11,934 bases of DNA from the NCBI GenBank assembly GCA_046728115.1, contig JBKPDW010000334.1:1-11934 (forward strand). Reading direction: 5' to 3'. The notes below the pieces were generated by a model. The model did no database searches, was not told the DNA's origin, and worked only from the letters and a program-made list of their open reading frames with translations. The position numbers and the translations under genes were made by a program. Every line of letters starts with the position of its first letter. The stretch's first letter is position 1. The DNA comes from CAVSWN01 sp046728115. GTDB taxonomy: Bacteria > Acidobacteriota > Vicinamibacteria > Vicinamibacterales > CAVVIG01. Shown here in pieces: positions 9,125 to 11,934 of the stretch.

Positions 9125-9868
9125 TCCTCCATCAATCGGAATCGTCTCGCCCGTCATCCAGCTCGCGTGGTCCGACGCCAGATACAGAATCAACTCGGCG
9201 ATTTCGCGAGGATCGCCGGGCCGCCCGAGCGGGTGCGTCGTCTTCGATCGCTCCAGAAACGCCGCGTACTGCGTTTCATCCATTCCCGATCGGCGATGGA
9301 GGTTCGTCACGGTCACTCCGGGATTCACGGCGTTCACGCGTACGCCGAGCGGCGCCATCTCGATCGCGGCGCAACGTGTGAGGTGATCGACGGCCGCCTT
9401 GCTGACGCAGTAGGCCAGCACACCAGGAAACGATCGCATGCCGTTCACGCTCGACACGTTGACGACGACGCCTTTTCGAGCGACCAGGTGAGGCAGCGCG
9501 GCGCGCATCAACCGGAAAGGCGCGCGCAGGTTGATGTTCATCATCGAGTCCCAGAGTTCGTCGCTGGTGTTCTCCAGCGTCGCGGCGGCGATGATGCCGG
9601 CTGCGTTCACCAGCGTGTCGACGCCGCCAAATGCGCCCACGGTGCGCTCGACGATTATCGCCGGTGCGTCCGCGGTGGTTACGTCAACCCGGCACGTCAC
9701 CGCCTGTCCGCCCGCAGCAGCGACGATGTCGCTCACGTCTGCCAGGGTCTGCTCGTGGCGGCCCACCAGAACGACCGACGCGCCTTCGCGTCCAAATGCT
9801 TCGGCCGCCGCGCGCCCGATGCCGCTGGTGGCCCCCGTCACAATCACTGTTTTGCCCTGAAATGTCAT
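9101..9868 (-). CDS. SDR-family oxidoreductase
   Basis: Classical short-chain dehydrogenase/reductase, 255 residues, the usual length. The cofactor motif TGATSGIG is at 11-18, NAAG at 88-91, and the catalytic set Ser140, Tyr153, Lys157 (YCVSK) with Asn111/Asn113 just upstream. NPGVTVTN follows, and the C-terminal GETIPIDGG is typical of the family. Arg37 after the second strand (VGRHE) suggests NADP(H) over NAD(H), which is an inference. ATG 9868 (MTFQGKTVIVTG) is the family-like start. The open frame reaches 9976, but the extra 36 codons run through the divergent intergenic region and are unlike the family. The substrate cannot be assigned; glucose-dehydrogenase or 3-oxoacyl-reductase labels would be guesses. 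It is divergent from the TonB gene across 123 bp and convergent with the methyltransferase-like gene. Confidence 0.92.
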   Translation of the reverse strand: MTFQGKTVIVTGATSGIGRAAAEAFGREGASVVLVGRHEQTLADVSDIVAAAGGQAVTCRVDVTTADAPAIIVERTVGAFGGVDTLVNAAGIIAAATLENTSDELWDSMMNINLRAPFRLMRAALPHLVARKGVVVNVSSVNGMRSFPGVLAYCVSKAAVDHLTRCAAIEMAPLGVRVNAVNPGVTVTNLHRRSGMDETQYAAFLERSKTTHPLGRPGDPREIAELILYLASDHASWMTGETIPIDGGRHLTCAR

Positions 9869-9991
9869 GGCGAGAGTGTACTCGGGGTGTCCCCTCGACA
9901 GCACAGCCCAGGTATGTGGCGACCGTCTAATCCTCGAAGTTTCAAGGCGAAACCGCGGAGAATAGAGGGCAAGCATTTTGCCTGAATTCCC

Positions 9992-11026
9992 ATGCCCGTG
10001 ATGGTCTATTCCCCGAGTGAGATTGCGCGAGCCGCCGGTGTGTCTGAGGCGCAGGTTCTGGCCGCGCTCGGGTTCGGCGGCCGCCGTCGCGCGCCCTCAT
10101 ATGTCGGCCACGCCGACGCGGTTCGCATCGGCCGCGCGTTCGTGGCCGGCGAGCGGTTGCCTTTTGTCTCCGCAGCGCAGCCAGATGCCGTGCGACCCGC
10201 CGCCGCGTTGCGGCTGGCAGCGTCGAGCACGATTCATGCGGGCATTCTCGCGTTCGTGGCGTTTTTGACCACAGTCAATCTGGTTCCTCACGCCGCTTCT
10301 CTCCGGGCCGACGATCATCCGGCGGACCCGATGCGGCTCGTCTTCCTCGCGACACCTGGCCCCGGCGGGGGCGGGGGCGGCGGTGGGCTGCAACAGAAAC
10401 CGCCGCCACCAAAGGCGCTGCGAGAAGGGCATCATGCGATCAGTAGTCCCCTCCCCGTACGCCGCGAGCCGAAGCCGATCGAGCCGACACCCAAACCGCT
10501 GGAGCCGAAGCCCGAACCGCCGCTCAAAGCCGAGCAGCTTCCCGCAGTCGTGGCGCCGATCGTGGTGGCACCGGCCGATGGAAGGACGCGAATCGGCGTG
10601 CTCGAGCAGACCACCGCGGACAACGACAGCCACGGACCTGGCAAAGGCGGAGGCACCGGGACCGGCAGCGGCACCGGATTGGGTGAAGGCGACGGGAGCG
10701 GAGTCGGACCGGGATCTGGGGGTGGAACAGGCGGGGGGCCATATCGTCCAGGCAGCGGAATCGAGGCGCCGAAGTTACTTCGCGAAGTTCGCGCCGACTA
10801 CACCGAAGAAGCGCGGCAGCGCGGAATCTCCGGCGAAGTCGTGCTCGAAATCATCGTGCGCAGGGACGGGTCGGTGGGGGATGTAAAGGTCCTTCAGGGC
10901 CTGCCTTCGGGCTTGAACGAGCGTGCCGCGCAGGCCGTGCGTCAATGGCGCTTCGCGCCTGCTCGCCGTCTCGGTACACCAGTTGACGTCATTGTGGAAG
11001 TTGCGGTGGAGTTCAAGTTGCGATGA
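9992..11026 (+). CDS. TonB-family protein with N-terminal MerR-like HTH
   Basis: A 344-residue, single-span inner-membrane protein of TonB architecture. TonB proteins transmit proton-motive energy from ExbB/ExbD to outer-membrane transporters. In order: residues 1-57 form a cytoplasmic segment that reads like a MerR-type helix-turn-helix (YSPSEIARAAGVSEAQVLAAL, then HADAVRIGRAFVAGERLPF); 76-98 is a membrane span; 122-134 is a poly-glycine run; 137-190 is a Pro/Lys/Glu-rich periplasmic spacer; 214-255 is a Gly/Ser/Thr-rich linker; and about 258-344 is a TonB C-terminal domain (RADYTEEARQRGISGEV, then VRQWRFAPARR). ATG 9992 is used; ATG 10001 is an alternative, and neither has a good Shine-Dalgarno. 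Its 3' end overlaps the next gene by 4 bp. No ExbB/ExbD gene is present. The TonB domain is clear; the HTH reading is by eye. Confidence 0.88.
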   Translation: MPVMVYSPSEIARAAGVSEAQVLAALGFGGRRRAPSYVGHADAVRIGRAFVAGERLPFVSAAQPDAVRPAAALRLAASSTIHAGILAFVAFLTTVNLVPHAASLRADDHPADPMRLVFLATPGPGGGGGGGGLQQKPPPPKALREGHHAISSPLPVRREPKPIEPTPKPLEPKPEPPLKAEQLPAVVAPIVVAPADGRTRIGVLEQTTADNDSHGPGKGGGTGTGSGTGLGEGDGSGVGPGSGGGTGGGPYRPGSGIEAPKLLREVRADYTEEARQRGISGEVVLEIIVRRDGSVGDVKVLQGLPSGLNERAAQAVRQWRFAPARRLGTPVDVIVEVAVEFKLR

Positions 11027-11727
11027 TTGTTCTGATTGTCGTCACTCTCGTATCCGTCGTCGTGGCCATCGCGATGAGCATCGTGGCGTGGCGGCTCGCC
11101 ACCGAAGAGCGGCGGCGTTCCGAGCTGCGTGTCGCGACGCTCGCGTCTGAAATTCACGACCGTCTCGATATGTTCAGACCGGAGCCGGTCGCGGGCCCAT
11201 CATCGAGCGCTGAGCTGTTCACTACCTCGCAGCGCGCGGGCGGATCGGGAGCTCGTCTGGCGACCGTTCTTGCGTTCGGCGTCATCGTCGCCGGTAGCGT
11301 GGCGACGGTCGGTCTGCTGCTCAGCAGCCGCTCGAGCGCGAATGGCTCCAGCGCCGAAAATCGCACGGCGGCTCCGAACGGCACAGCGACGGCTCGCGCG
11401 GTGGCCCCGTTGGAGCTCGTGGCGCTCGGTCACGAGCGCGCCGGCGACCAGCTGACCGTGCGAGGGGTTGTTCGCAATCCGCCGTCGGGAGCAGCCGTCG
11501 ACGGCCTGACCGCGGTAGTATTTCTGTTCGGGAAGGACGGCGGTTTCATCACGAGCGGCCGAACCACGGTCGAGTCGCCGCGGCTCGGCCCGGGCAACGA
11601 ATCGAGGTTCGTCCTGACGGTGCCGGCCGCAGCCGCTGTCGCACGGTATCGCGTGAGCTTCAGAACCGACGATCAGATCGTTCCGCATGTCGATCGGCGC
11701 GAGCCGCCGCTCGCGAGAAGTGAATGA
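11023..11727 (+). CDS. Two-span membrane protein with FxLYD-like C-terminal domain
   Basis: A 234-residue protein of unknown function. A hydrophobic segment at 2-22 is followed by an Arg/Glu-rich, probably helical stretch (24-50), a polar linker and a second span at about 80-100. A low-complexity Ser/Ala/Asn linker then leads to a beta-rich domain from about 128 to 222. Its pattern (LELVALGHERAGDQLTVRG, VVFLFGKDGGFI, then a FVLTVP strand) resembles FxLYD or DUF3426-type domains found outside the cytoplasmic membrane; this is a by-eye likeness, not a firm assignment. The start ATG overlaps the TonB gene's TGA (ATGA, 11023-11026), and its own stop overlaps the following start in the same way. 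That implies translational coupling and a shared job with the TonB-like and VWFA-type proteins. Confidence 0.82.
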   Translation: MIVLIVVTLVSVVVAIAMSIVAWRLATEERRRSELRVATLASEIHDRLDMFRPEPVAGPSSSAELFTTSQRAGGSGARLATVLAFGVIVAGSVATVGLLLSSRSSANGSSAENRTAAPNGTATARAVAPLELVALGHERAGDQLTVRGVVRNPPSGAAVDGLTAVVFLFGKDGGFITSGRTTVESPRLGPGNESRFVLTVPAAAAVARYRVSFRTDDQIVPHVDRREPPLARSE

Positions 11728-11934
11728 TGCGCGCCAGATTTCGCGCCGCGCTGACCGTCGCCGCGCTCATCGCGCTCCTCGTGGAGCCAGCTGGCGGACA
11801 GGGACAGCCTCCGCCTGCGCCGCCGCCGAGCGGAGGCGGCGAGCAGTCGTTCCGTTTCAAGAGCGGCGTCGAGTTGGTCAACGTGACGGTGACGGTTACC
11901 GACGCCAACGGTCGGTTCGTGCCCGGTCTGCACC
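11724..11934 (+). CDS. Secreted VWFA-related Acidobacterial protein, 5' part
   Basis: Partial gene, open through the right edge, with 70 codons visible. The start is ATG 11724 (ATGA overlap with the previous stop) or ATG 11727. Residues 1-27 form a Sec-type signal peptide: MMRARFR, then a hydrophobic core LTVAALIALLV, with likely cleavage near AGGQ or GGQG. A Pro/Gly linker follows (29-39), then FRFKSGVELVNVTVTVTD and GRFVPGL. That phrase matches from memory the opening of the VWFA-related Acidobacterial domain (TIGR03436), where it precedes a von Willebrand factor A-like fold. These proteins are exported and greatly expanded in Acidobacteria; their function is unknown. The metal-ion-dependent adhesion site motif would lie beyond the edge. 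Third gene of a coupled operon with the TonB-like protein. Confidence 0.85.
   Translation, partial: MMRARFRAALTVAALIALLVEPAGGQGQPPPAPPPSGGGEQSFRFKSGVELVNVTVTVTDANGRFVPGLH

Noticed and set aside
9869..9991. Operator or promoter between the SDR and TonB genes
   Set aside because: There is a 4-bp GGGG/CCCC dyad at 9884-9894 and a small hairpin GGCAA/TTGCC at 9968-9982 just before the TonB start. Both are too short to call without comparison, and no -35/-10 pair was convincing.

Overview
The window is a GC-rich bacterial chromosome segment, most likely from an Acidobacteriota genome, possibly Vicinamibacteria-like. The strongest sign is the gene cut by the right edge. It encodes a secreted protein whose first domain reads like the VWFA-related domain expanded in Acidobacteria. 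A TonB protein points to a Gram-negative envelope. The heptamer repeats and the inositol-phosphate synthase also fit, but more weakly. There are no RNA genes, CRISPR arrays, insertion sequences or phage genes that I can support.

Layout. (1) Plus strand, 189-3674: the catalytic subunit of a methylmalonyl-CoA mutase, followed 7 bp later by the two ATPases of an oligopeptide/dipeptide importer (DppD-like and DppF-like). Their permeases, the binding protein and the mutase's B12-binding subunit are not in the window. (2) 3675-3760: a convergent junction filled by heptamer tandem repeats that fold into a long imperfect hairpin. (3) Minus strand, 8354 down to 3761: inositol-3-phosphate synthase, a small membrane protein overlapping its 3' end by 17 bp, acetyl-CoA synthetase 25 bp further on, and then a MacB/LolD-type ABC ATPase without a permease. 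A second heptamer array lies between the last two. (4) Plus strand, 8483-9058: a methyltransferase-fold protein with altered cofactor motifs. It converges on a minus-strand SDR oxidoreductase (9868-9101) whose last codons and stop are tandemly duplicated just past the gene. (5) Plus strand, 9992 to the end: a tightly coupled operon of a TonB-like protein with an N-terminal MerR-like helix-turn-helix, a two-TM protein with an FxLYD-like domain, and the truncated VWFA-type secreted protein. Both junctions are 4-bp ATGA overlaps.

Function. The left half looks like central carbon metabolism (propionate/odd-chain or branched-chain carbon through methylmalonyl-CoA to succinyl-CoA, acetate activation, inositol phosphate synthesis) together with peptide uptake. 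The right end looks like an envelope module. I see no clear defence, phage or biosynthetic system. The most unusual items are the heptamer hairpin, the HTH-TonB fusion operon, the degenerate methyltransferase and the duplicated SDR tail.
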